13,414 nucleotides of DNA from an uncultured Roseateles sp. (GTDB taxonomy: Bacteria; Pseudomonadota; Gammaproteobacteria; Burkholderiales; Burkholderiaceae), in contig CAMLKW010000118.1 in assembly GCA_946480605.1 (NCBI GenBank), positions 1 to 13,414 on the forward strand. Direction: 5' to 3'. The notes below the pieces were generated by a model, which ran no database searches, was not told where the DNA came from, and saw only the letters and a program-made list of their open reading frames with translations. Of the stretch, positions 6,724-13,414 are shown in pieces. A program made the translations under genes and the position numbers. How positions within the stretch are numbered: the first letter of the stretch is position 1; the number at the start of each line of letters is the position of its first letter.

Positions 6724-9126
6724 ATGAACGACAAGTCTCGATCCGCTGCGCCCCGCTCCGACACCGCAGCCACTGCCGGCCACTCCCCCTCCTCCCGATT
6801 CGGCACCTCGCTGGGCTCTCACTTGGGCCGGCTGCTGCTGTGGTGCCTGGGCCTGGCGGCGGGAGGCACGCTCGCCGTCGCGCTGCTGCTGGCCCTGGGC
6901 CTGGCGCTGGCCTACCCCAACCTGCCGGACATCAGCGGCCTGACCGACTACCGGCCCAAGCTGCCGATGCGGGTGCTGTCCAGCGACGGCGCCCTGCTGG
7001 GCGAGTTCGGCGAGGAACGCCGCAGCTACCGCTCCATCCAGCAGATTCCCAAGGTCATGCAGGAGGCGGTGCTGGCCATCGAGGACGCGCGCTTCTATCA
7101 GCATGGCGGCGTGGACTACCTGGGCGTCATCCGCGCCGGCCTGGCCAACGTCAGCGAATCGCGCAGCCAGGGCGCCTCGACGATCACCATGCAGGTGGCG
7201 CGCAACTTCTACCTGTCCACGGAGAAGACCTTCACGCGCAAGATCTACGAGATCCTGCTGGCGCTGAAGATCGAGGCCGCGCTGCCCAAGGAAAAGATCC
7301 TCGAGATCTATATGAACCAGATCTTCCTGGGCCACCGCGCACACGGCTTCGCGGCGGCCAGCGAGGTCTACTTCGGCAAGCCGCTGGACAAGATCAGCAT
7401 CGCCGAGGCCGCGATGCTGGCCGGCCTGCCCAAGGCGCCGTCGGCCTACAACCCGATCAACAACCCCAAGCGCGCCACCATCCGCCAGCAGTACATCATC
7501 GAGCGGATGTACGAGACCGGCTACATCACCGAGGAACAGCGCGACGAGGCCAAGGCCGAGAAGCTGCGTCTGCGGCCTGTCAGCGAATCAGCCTCGCATG
7601 CCGAGTTCGTCGCCGAGGCGGCGCGCCAGCTGATCTACAGCCAGTACGGCGACGAGGCCTATTCGCGCGGCCTCAACGTCTACCTGACGCTGAACAGCGC
7701 CGAGCAGAACGCCGCCTATCGCGCGCTGCGCCGCGGCATCCTGGACTACGAAAAGCGGCAGCTCTACCGCGGCCCCGAGGCCTACGCAGACCTGCCCGGC
7801 GACGCCAAGGCACTGGACACGCGCATCGCCGAAGCGCTGGCCGACCACCCAGCGAATGACGAGCTGCTGGCCGCGGTCGTACTGGCCGCCGACCCCAAGA
7901 AGGTCAACGCCGTGCTGCAGAGCGGCGACGCCATCAGCATTACCGGCGATGGCCTGAAGCCGGCGGCGTCGGGCCTGTCCGACAAGGGCAACCCCAAGAC
8001 CCGCATCCGCCGCGGCGCGGTGATCCGCGTCGTCAAGGGCATCAAGCAGAAGGACGGCAACGAGTGGACCATCACGCAGTTGCCCGAGGTCGAGGGCGCC
8101 TTTGTGTCCATGGACCCACGCAACGGCCAGGTGCGCGCCATGGTGGGCGGCTTCGACTACAACAAGAACAAGTTCAACCACGTGACGCAGGCCTGGCGCC
8201 AACCGGGCTCCAGCTTCAAGCCCTTCATCTACTCGGCGGCGCTGGAGAAGGGCTTCACGCCCACCACGGTGGTCAACGACGCGCCGCTGTTCTTCGATGC
8301 CGGCACCACGGGCAGCCAGCCCTGGGAGCCCAAGAACTACGACGGCAAGTTCGAAGGCCCGATGCCGCTGCGCACCGCGCTGGCCAAGTCCAAGAACATG
8401 GTGTCCATCCGCGTGCTGCACTCGGTGGGCGTGAAGTACGCACAGGAATGGATCACGCGCTTCGGTTTCGAGGCCGAGAAGCACCCCGCCTATCTGACGA
8501 TGGCGCTGGGCGCCGGCTCGGTCACGCCCATGCAGATGGCGCAGGGCTACGCGGTGTTCGCCAACGGCGGCTACCGGGTCAATCCGCAGCTGATCGCGCG
8601 CATCACCGACAACAACGGCCGCCAGCTCTACGAAGCGCAGCCGGCACCGCTGGCCGAGGAGTCACGCGGCATCGAAGCCCGCAACGCCTTCCTGATGAGC
8701 AGCCTGCTGCAGGAGGTCACGCGCAGCGGCACGGCCGCGCGCGCGCAGGCCACGCTGAAGCGCCCCGACATCTACGGCAAGACCGGCACCACGAACGATT
8801 CCATGGACGCCTGGTTCGCCGGCTACCAGAAGGAGCTGGTCGCGGTCGTCTGGATAGGCTACGACCAGCCGCGCAAGCTGGGCGACCGCGAGACCGGCGG
8901 GGGCCTGAGCCTGCCGGTCTGGATCGAGTACATGCAGACCGCGCTGAAGAACAAGGCCGTTGACGAGATCACGCCGCCGGAGGGCGTCATCAACGTGAAC
9001 GGTGAATGGTTCTACGAGGAGTTCACATCGGGCAACGCCGTGCGCGAGCTGTCGGCCGAGCCGCCTGTGCCGGGCGCCGCGACGGACGACGAGAAGAAGT
9101 CCATCCTGGACCTCTTCAAGCGCTGA
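6724..9126 (+). CDS. mrcA: Penicillin-binding protein 1A, bifunctional peptidoglycan synthase
   Basis: This class A PBP polymerises lipid II into glycan strands and cross-links the stem peptides at the periplasmic face. From the ATG at 6724 it has 800 residues. There is a short cytoplasmic tail and one membrane anchor (about 36-63). The GT51 glycosyltransferase domain covers about 85-260, with catalytic E120 in EDARFYQHGG, plus QGASTITMQVARN and KEKILEIYMNQIFLG. An OB-like linker domain follows (about 380-460). The transpeptidase domain covers about 463-740, with the active serine S496 in GSSFKPF, the SKN triad at 556-558 and KTGT at 686-689. All expected catalytic motifs are present. An in-frame GTG at 6703 would add seven residues; neither start has a clear Shine-Dalgarno sequence. 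The gene is also called ponA. It diverges from pilM and converges on cyaY. Confidence 0.96.
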   Translation: MNDKSRSAAPRSDTAATAGHSPSSRFGTSLGSHLGRLLLWCLGLAAGGTLAVALLLALGLALAYPNLPDISGLTDYRPKLPMRVLSSDGALLGEFGEERRSYRSIQQIPKVMQEAVLAIEDARFYQHGGVDYLGVIRAGLANVSESRSQGASTITMQVARNFYLSTEKTFTRKIYEILLALKIEAALPKEKILEIYMNQIFLGHRAHGFAAASEVYFGKPLDKISIAEAAMLAGLPKAPSAYNPINNPKRATIRQQYIIERMYETGYITEEQRDEAKAEKLRLRPVSESASHAEFVAEAARQLIYSQYGDEAYSRGLNVYLTLNSAEQNAAYRALRRGILDYEKRQLYRGPEAYADLPGDAKALDTRIAEALADHPANDELLAAVVLAADPKKVNAVLQSGDAISITGDGLKPAASGLSDKGNPKTRIRRGAVIRVVKGIKQKDGNEWTITQLPEVEGAFVSMDPRNGQVRAMVGGFDYNKNKFNHVTQAWRQPGSSFKPFIYSAALEKGFTPTTVVNDAPLFFDAGTTGSQPWEPKNYDGKFEGPMPLRTALAKSKNMVSIRVLHSVGVKYAQEWITRFGFEAEKHPAYLTMALGAGSVTPMQMAQGYAVFANGGYRVNPQLIARITDNNGRQLYEAQPAPLAEESRGIEARNAFLMSSLLQEVTRSGTAARAQATLKRPDIYGKTGTTNDSMDAWFAGYQKELVAVVWIGYDQPRKLGDRETGGGLSLPVWIEYMQTALKNKAVDEITPPEGVINVNGEWFYEEFTSGNAVRELSAEPPVPGAATDDEKKSILDLFKR

Positions 9127-9141
9127 TCGGGCTCAGGCGCT
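9119..9141. terminator. Hairpin spanning the convergent mrcA and cyaY stop codons (non-canonical)
   Basis: AGCGCTGA (9119-9126) pairs with TCAGGCGCT (9133-9141), forming an eight-pair stem with one bulged base. The loop is exactly the six intergenic bases. The structure is shared by the ends of both genes, but no T-run follows on either strand. It is at best a weak or bidirectional transcription barrier. Confidence 0.25.
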
Positions 9142-9465
9142 GAACGTCAACGCCTGGGCGGCCTGCTCGCTGGCGCTGCGCGACAGCCGGGTCAGCAACT
9201 CCTGACCCTCGCGATCCACCCACTGCGCGCCGTCCCACTTGAAGTGGTAGCCGCCCGAACGCGCCGCCAGCCAGATCTCCTGCAGCGGCGGCTGCGTGTT
9301 GATGACGATCTTGCTGCCGCCGGGCAGGCTCAGCTCCAGCAGGCCGCCGGTGCGGTGCGTGTCGATGTCGACCACGTCGTCGTCCAGCCAGGCATCGATC
9401 TGCTCCTCGATGCGGGCGAGCAGTGCGTGGGACTTGGCGTGGTAATCGGCGTCGGACAGGGACAT
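9133..9465 (-). CDS. cyaY: CyaY, bacterial frataxin-like iron-binding protein
   Basis: CyaY is the bacterial frataxin, an acidic cytoplasmic protein that binds iron and modulates Fe-S cluster assembly through IscS. From the ATG at 9465 the product is 110 residues, the normal family size. It has an acidic first helix (YHAKSHALLARIEEQIDAW, with the following DDD). The central beta-sheet carries the hallmark GGLLELSLPGGSKIVINTQ, followed by EIWLAARSGGYHF and a C-terminal helix (EGQELLTRLSRSASEQ). A TTG at 9477 would add four residues, but the ATG is preferred. No clear Shine-Dalgarno sequence precedes it. The gene is convergent with mrcA (six bases between stop codons) and head-to-head with lptM. 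Confidence 0.94.
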   Translation of the reverse strand: MSLSDADYHAKSHALLARIEEQIDAWLDDDVVDIDTHRTGGLLELSLPGGSKIVINTQPPLQEIWLAARSGGYHFKWDGAQWVDREGQELLTRLSRSASEQAAQALTFSA

Positions 9466-9476
9466 AAACTGCGGCA

Positions 9477-9626
9477 ATGAAGAGAACTGCCGTCAGTGTA
9501 GGTGGGCGGATCATCGCCCTGGCCATCACCCTTACCGCCCTCGCGGGTTGTGGGCAGAAGGGGCCGCTGACCCTGCCCACGCCGGCCGACGCCGCCTCGG
9601 CGCCCGCCTCGCCCCCAGCCCGCTAA
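9477..9626 (+). CDS. lptM: LptM (YifL-type) small outer-membrane lipoprotein
   Basis: Read directly from the plus strand, ATG at 9477 to TAA at 9624-9626 gives 49 residues. The N-terminus is basic (K2, R3, R11) with a hydrophobic core (about 12-23). A lipobox LAGC (22-25) is followed by the hallmark CGQKGPL, then a Pro/Ala/Ser-rich tail. That motif is diagnostic of the LptM/YifL family. In E. coli LptM helps LptD mature in the LPS export machine. In many proteobacteria the gene lies between cyaY and lysA; here cyaY is present but lysA does not follow. The TAA overlaps the stop codon of the convergent dppF gene. No clear ribosome binding site is visible. Confidence 0.9.
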   Translation: MKRTAVSVGGRIIALAITLTALAGCGQKGPLTLPTPADAASAPASPPAR

Positions 9627-10621
9627 GCCGCCCTTCCCTCTTGCACCGCGTGGCAGGCCACGCGCACGCCGGCGATCTCCAGCAGAGCCGGCCGCTCGGC
9701 CTTGCAGCGCTCGTGGGCCAGCGGGCAGCGCGGGTGGAAGCTACAACCGCTGGGGGGCTGAAGCGGGTTGGGCACCTCACCCTGAACCGGCGTGCGCGCG
9801 CGTCCGCTCATATGGATGTCCGGGATCGCATCCAGCAGCATTCGCGTGTACGGGTGCTTGGGCCGCGCAAACAGCTCGGCCTTGTCCGCCACCTCGACCA
9901 GGCGACCCAGGTACATGACGCCGATCTGGTCGGCCATGTGGCGCACGACGGCCAGGTTGTGCGAGATGAAGAGGTAGGTCAGGCCCCGCTTGCGCTGCAG
10001 ATCCTTCATGATGTTGAGCACCTGGGCCTGCACCGACACGTCCAGCGCCGAGGTCGGCTCGTCGCAGACCAGGAACTCCGGCTGCGTGGCCAGCGCGCGC
10101 GCGATGGAGATGCGCTGGCGCTGGCCGCCCGAGAACTGGTGCGGGAACTTTTGCGCATCGGCCGGGTTCAGGCCCACCGACGCCAGCAGCTGGCCGACCT
10201 GCTGCATGGCCTCGGCATCGGTCTTCACCAGGCCGTGCTCGCGCAGCGGCTCGGCAACGATGTCGAGCACCTTCCAGCGCGGATTCAGCGACGCATACGG
10301 ATCCTGGAAGATCATCTGCATGCGCCGGCGCAGTTTCAGCGCGCCGGAGCCTGACAGCGTCTTGGCGATGTCCTCACCGTCAAAACGCACCGCGCCGCGC
10401 GTGGTGCCGTACAAACCCACCAGCAGCCGTGCAACGGTGCTCTTGCCGCAGCCGCTTTCGCCCACCAACGCCAGCGTCTTGCCACGGGCTATGCTGAAGG
10501 ACACACCGTCGACCGCGTGCACGAAGGCCTTGGGCTTGCGCTCGACGACACGGTTCAACCACGGTGGCGACACGTCGAAGACCTTGGCGAGGTCGTCGAC
10601 CTCCACGAGCGGCCGGCTCAT
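9623..10621 (-). CDS. dppF: Peptide ABC importer ATP-binding protein F
   Basis: This is the second ATPase subunit of a dipeptide/oligopeptide-type (DppF/OppF) importer and powers uptake through the two permeases encoded upstream. The 332-residue protein has Walker [10 protein letters not shown] (54-62), the Q-loop FQDP (105-108), the signature FSGGQRQR (163-170), Walker B FLVCDEP (183-189) and the switch histidine H221. The C-terminal oligopeptide/HPY domain starts near 240 ([15 protein letters not shown]). Four cysteines (C293, C299, C306, C323) match the positions that bind a 4Fe-4S cluster in studied DppD/DppF proteins. The ATG overlaps the dppD stop codon, with GGAGG seven bases upstream. 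Substrate cannot be fixed from sequence: dipeptides, oligopeptides and glutathione are all possible. The name is by family resemblance. Confidence 0.88.
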   Translation of the reverse strand: MSRPLVEVDDLAKVFDVSPPWLNRVVERKPKAFVHAVDGVSFSIARGKTLALVGESGCGKSTVARLLVGLYGTTRGAVRFDGEDIAKTLSGSGALKLRRRMQMIFQDPYASLNPRWKVLDIVAEPLREHGLVKTDAEAMQQVGQLLASVGLNPADAQKFPHQFSGGQRQRISIARALATQPEFLVCDEPTSALDVSVQAQVLNIMKDLQRKRGLTYLFISHNLAVVRHMADQIGVMYLGRLVEVADKAELFARPKHPYTRMLLDAIPDIHMSGRARTPVQGEVPNPLQPPSGCSFHPRCPLAHERCKAERPALLEIAGVRVACHAVQEGRAA

Positions 10622-11598
10622 CGCGGCACCTCCTCGGTGATCGGAACCCAGCAGGCGGCCTGCGTGGCGCCAACGGCGGCCAGTTCGGGCCGCTCGATGC
10701 GGCAGCGCTCGGCCACACGGCCGCAGCGCGGGTTGAAGGCGCAGCCGGGCGGAATGGCGGTCAATCGAGGCATCGCACCGTCGATCTGCAGCAGGCGCTC
10801 GCGGTCCTCATCCATGGCCGGGATCGAACCCATCAGGCCAGCCGTGTACGGATGCGCGGGGCGATGGATGACGTCGGCCACCGGGCCGATCTCGGCGACG
10901 CGGCCGGCATACATGACGGCCACGCGGTCGCAGGTCTCGGCGATGACGCCCATGTCATGCGTGACCAGCATGACGGCCGCGCCCTGCTCTTTGCAGACCT
11001 TCTTCAGCAGCGCAATGATCTGGGCCTGGATGGACACGTCCAGCGCCGTCGTCGGCTCGTCGGCCACGATGAGCTTGGGGTTGGCCGCCAACGCCAGCAC
11101 GATGACGACGCGCTGGCGCATGCCGCCGGAGAACTGGTGCGGGTAGTGATCGACCCGCGCCTCGGGCGCCGGAATGCCGGTGGAGGCCAGCAGCTCGATA
11201 GCACGTGCGCGCGCCTGCGCGGCCGACAGGCCCAGGTGGGTCGTGATGGTCTCCGTCAGCTGGCGGCCCACGGTGTACAGCGGGTTCAGCGAAGTCAGCG
11301 GGTCCTGGAACACGGCGCCGATCTCGCGACCGCGCACGCGGCGCATCTGCTCGTAGGGCAGGTTGTCGATGCGCCGGCCGGCCAGCTTGATCTCGCCGGC
11401 GGCGATGCGGCCCGGCGGCTCCAGCAGGCCGATGATGGCCGCGCCGGTCAGCGACTTGCCGGCACCAGACTCGCCGACGACGCCGAGGATTTCGCCCGGA
11501 GCAATGGCAAAGGAGATGTCATCCAGCGCCAGCAGCGTGCCGTGGCGGGTCGGGAATTCCACCCGCAGGTGGTTGACTTCAAGCAGCGGTGCAGTCAT
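10618..11598 (-). CDS. dppD: Peptide ABC importer ATP-binding protein D
   Basis: This is the first ATPase subunit of the same importer. From the ATG at 11598, which overlaps the upstream permease stop codon (ATGA), the product is 326 residues. It has Walker [10 protein letters not shown] (42-50), Q-loop FQDP (97-100), signature FSGGMRQR (156-163), Walker B LIVADEP (176-182) and switch histidine H214. The C-terminal HPY domain starts at [15 protein letters not shown] (246-260) and contains C286, C292, C299 and C316, the expected 4Fe-4S ligand pattern. The reading frame stays open upstream to an ATG at 11700, but that would read through the end of the permease gene and add 34 residues unrelated to the family, so it is rejected. 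The start has no Shine-Dalgarno sequence and probably depends on translational coupling. Confidence 0.9.
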   Translation of the reverse strand: MTAPLLEVNHLRVEFPTRHGTLLALDDISFAIAPGEILGVVGESGAGKSLTGAAIIGLLEPPGRIAAGEIKLAGRRIDNLPYEQMRRVRGREIGAVFQDPLTSLNPLYTVGRQLTETITTHLGLSAAQARARAIELLASTGIPAPEARVDHYPHQFSGGMRQRVVIVLALAANPKLIVADEPTTALDVSIQAQIIALLKKVCKEQGAAVMLVTHDMGVIAETCDRVAVMYAGRVAEIGPVADVIHRPAHPYTAGLMGSIPAMDEDRERLLQIDGAMPRLTAIPPGCAFNPRCGRVAERCRIERPELAAVGATQAACWVPITEEVPR

Positions 11599-12518
11599 CG
11601 CAGGCGGGGATTCAAGGCATCGCGCAGCCAGTCGCCCAGCAGGTTCACGCTGAGGGTGATCAGCACCAGCGTCAGGCTGGGAAAGGCGGTGATCCACCAT
11701 TCGCCCGAGAACAGGTAGTCGTTGCCGTTGCGGATCAGCGTGCCCAGGCTGGGGCTGGTGGGCGGCACGCCGACACCCAGGAAGGACAGCGTGGCCTCGG
11801 TGATGATGGCCGATGCGACCTGGATGGTGGCCAGTACCAGCACCGGCCCCAGCACGTTGGGCAACACATGGCGGCGCATGATGGTCAGCGACCCGACGCC
11901 GATGACGCGGGCCGCCTGCACGTACTCCTTGTTGCGCTCCACCAGCGTGGAGCCACGGACCGTGCGGGCGTACTGCACCCAGCCTGTCAGCGCGATGGCC
12001 AGCACCAGCACGATGAAGGACAGCATGTCGGGCGCGTGCGGAAACATGCTACGGGCGACGCCGCTGATCATCAGCGCGACCAGGATGGAAGGGAAGGACA
12101 GCATCACGTCGCAGATGCGCATGATGAGGGCATCCACGCGGCCGCCGACGAAGCCCGCCAGCAGCCCCAGACCCACGCCGATCAGGATGGACAGCAGCAC
12201 GGACGCGACGCCCACCAGCAGCGAGATGCGCGTGCCATACATCAGCGCCGACAGGATGTCGCGGCCCTGGCCATCTGTGCCCAGCGCGTACTTGGCCTCG
12301 CCCCCTTCCACCCAGGCGGGCGGCTTCAGCGAGTCCATCAGCTCCAGCGTCGCCAGGTCGAAGGGGTTGTGCGGCGCCACCCAACCGGCGAACAACGCAC
12401 AAGTCAGCAGGACCGCGGCGATGGCGGCTGCCAGCATCGCCACCGGCGACGTGCGGAAGGAATGCCATACGTCGCCGTCGAAGAAGCGACGCAGCGCCGA
12501 GGGAGAGGCGGAGCTCAT
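11595..12518 (-). CDS. dppC: Peptide ABC importer permease C
   Basis: This is the second inner-membrane channel subunit (DppC/OppC family). From the ATG at 12518 the product is 307 residues. An N-terminal OppC-type segment (RRFFDGDVWHSFRTSPVAML) leads into membrane helix 1 (about 26-48). The periplasmic loop carries YALGTDGQGRDILSALMYGTR (77-97), which is typical of the family. Further helices lie at about 99-121, 134-156, 165-182, 223-245 and 276-295. The cytoplasmic EAA-type coupling motif EYVQAARVIGVGSLTIMRRH is at 198-217. The family-typical SFLGVGVPP follows (245-253). The start lies five bases after the dppB stop codon. A longer frame to 12695 is rejected, because its first 59 residues would overlap dppB and lack family features. 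Confidence 0.92.
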   Translation of the reverse strand: MSSASPSALRRFFDGDVWHSFRTSPVAMLAAAIAAVLLTCALFAGWVAPHNPFDLATLELMDSLKPPAWVEGGEAKYALGTDGQGRDILSALMYGTRISLLVGVASVLLSILIGVGLGLLAGFVGGRVDALIMRICDVMLSFPSILVALMISGVARSMFPHAPDMLSFIVLVLAIALTGWVQYARTVRGSTLVERNKEYVQAARVIGVGSLTIMRRHVLPNVLGPVLVLATIQVASAIITEATLSFLGVGVPPTSPSLGTLIRNGNDYLFSGEWWITAFPSLTLVLITLSVNLLGDWLRDALNPRLR

Positions 12519-12523
12519 GGAGG

Positions 12524-13414
12524 TCAGTGCGCCTTGCCTTCGACGCGCAGGCGCGGATCGACGGCGAAATAGAGCAGATCGACGCCCAGATTGATGACGA
12601 CGAAGATCAGCGAGATCAGACACAGGTAGGCCGCCATCACGGGGATGTCGGCGAACTGCACGGCCTGGATGAACAGCAGCCCCATGCCGGGCCACTGGAA
12701 GACCTGCTCGGTGATGATGGCGAACGCGATCAGCGAGCCGAGTTGCAGGCCGGTGATGGTGATGACAGGCACCAGCGTGTTCTTCAGCGCATGGCCGAAG
12801 TAGACGCTGCGATCCGTCAGGCCGCGCGCACGGGCGAAGCGAATGTAGTCGGTGCGCAGCACCTCGAGCATCTCGGCGCGTACCAGCCGCATGATCAGCG
12901 TCAGCTGGAAGGCCGACAGCGTGAACGCCGGCAGGATCAGGTGCAGCAGGCCGTCACGCGTCAGCAGACCCGAGGTCCACGAGCCGAAGGCGACAACCTC
13001 GCCACGACCGAAGCTGGGCAGCCATTTCAACTCCACCGCAAAAATCCAGATCAGCACGATGCCGATGACGAAGTTGGGCAGGCTGACGCCGAACAGCGTG
13101 CCTGTCATCAGGATCTGTGCACTGGCCTTGCCGCGCCGCAGCGCCGCATAGACGCCCAGCGGGATGCCCAACGACAGCGCGATGAGCCCGGCGACCAGCG
13201 CCAGTTCCAGCGTCGCCGGGAAGCGCTCGACGATCAGCGACGAGACCTTGCGCCCCTGGCGCAGGCTGATGCCGAACTCGCCCTGCACGGCATTGCCGAC
13301 AAAGCGTGCGAACTGCACCGGGAAGGGCTGGTCCAGGCCCAGATCCTTGCGCAGCGCGATGCGCTGCTCTTCCGTCGCATCCTGGCCCAGCAGGTTGTTG
13401 ACCGGGTCGCCCAC
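12524..13414 (-). CDS. dppB: Peptide ABC importer permease B (5' end outside window)
   Basis: This is the first channel subunit (DppB/OppB family), with 296 residues visible. The N-terminal membrane helix and its leading residues, about 35-45 in this family, lie beyond the right edge. The visible part opens with GDPVNNLLG, the conserved segment after helix 1. The first in-frame GTG at the edge is therefore an internal valine and not a start codon. Visible features include GEFGISLRQGRKV (45-57), helices at about 68-90, 103-128, 155-180, 216-236 and 259-284, and the EAA-type motif DYIRFARARGLTDRSVYFGH (189-208). The C-terminus LLYFAVDPRLR is typical. It is followed by permease C, ATPase D and ATPase F. 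The solute-binding protein gene is not in view. Confidence 0.93.
   Translation of the reverse strand: MGDPVNNLLGQDATEEQRIALRKDLGLDQPFPVQFARFVGNAVQGEFGISLRQGRKVSSLIVERFPATLELALVAGLIALSLGIPLGVYAALRRGKASAQILMTGTLFGVSLPNFVIGIVLIWIFAVELKWLPSFGRGEVVAFGSWTSGLLTRDGLLHLILPAFTLSAFQLTLIMRLVRAEMLEVLRTDYIRFARARGLTDRSVYFGHALKNTLVPVITITGLQLGSLIAFAIITEQVFQWPGMGLLFIQAVQFADIPVMAAYLCLISLIFVVINLGVDLLYFAVDPRLRVEGKAH

Noticed and set aside
6487..7344. Minus-strand open frame of 285 codons crossing the pilM/mrcA gap
   Set aside because: Most of it is antisense to the PBP1A membrane anchor and glycosyltransferase domain. The part in the gap shows no protein signature.
7588..8484. Minus-strand open frame of 298 codons inside mrcA
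   Set aside because: It is antisense to the transpeptidase region, which has all catalytic motifs. It has no start signals or family features.
9434..9470. TTGGCG with CATAAA or TAAACT as an lptM promoter
   Set aside because: The spacing is 23-25 bases, outside the workable sigma-70 range.
11599..11700. N-terminal extension of the D ATPase to the ATG at 11700
   Set aside because: The extra 34 residues read through the end of the permease C gene and do not resemble any ATPase N-terminus. The ATG at 11598 overlaps the permease stop codon as expected.
12519..12695. N-terminal extension of permease C to 12695
   Set aside because: The 59 added residues are Arg-rich, overlap the dppB coding end, and precede the normal family start at 12518.
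13412..13414. GTG at the right edge as a start codon for permease B
   Set aside because: The conserved first membrane helix of the family would be missing. The codon is more likely an internal valine in a gene cut by the window.

Overview
The window looks like chromosomal core DNA from a high-GC betaproteobacterium, most likely a Burkholderiales member close to the Comamonadaceae. The reasons are strong G/C bias at third codon positions, a pilMNOPQ operon divergent from a class A penicillin-binding protein gene, and the cyaY and lptM neighbours. The genus cannot be settled from sequence reading alone. No mobile element, CRISPR array, rRNA or tRNA was found.

Positions 1-6440 (minus strand) hold a tight type IV pilus assembly operon, pilM-pilN-pilO-pilP-pilQ. 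Most junctions are stop/start overlaps (GTGA or ATGA). A sixth gene follows pilQ after 29 bases and has its own ribosome binding site. It encodes a large lipoprotein with at least four immunoglobulin-like repeats, and it runs off the left edge. The five Pil proteins form the inner-membrane alignment complex (PilM, N, O, P) and the outer-membrane secretin (PilQ). The lipoprotein is the unexpected passenger.

Positions 6441-6723 form a divergent control region with a perfect TATAAT box facing mrcA, a weak candidate promoter facing pilM, and a perfect 14-bp palindrome. mrcA (PBP1A, plus strand) fills 6724-9126. It converges on cyaY (frataxin-like, minus strand), with 6 bp between the stop codons. 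cyaY is head-to-head with lptM, a 49-residue lipoprotein gene on the plus strand, with 11 bp between their ATG codons.

Positions 9623-13414 (minus strand) carry most of a dipeptide/oligopeptide ABC importer operon. In transcription order it is permease B (5' end cut by the window), permease C, ATPase D and ATPase F. The binding-protein gene is not in view and may lie beyond the right edge. The stop codon of the F gene overlaps the stop codon of lptM tail to tail.

Most of the content is well-known housekeeping machinery, and no clearly new multi-gene system is visible. The items most worth following up are the Ig-repeat lipoprotein in the pilus operon, the palindrome between pilM and mrcA, and the compact cyaY/lptM/dppF arrangement.
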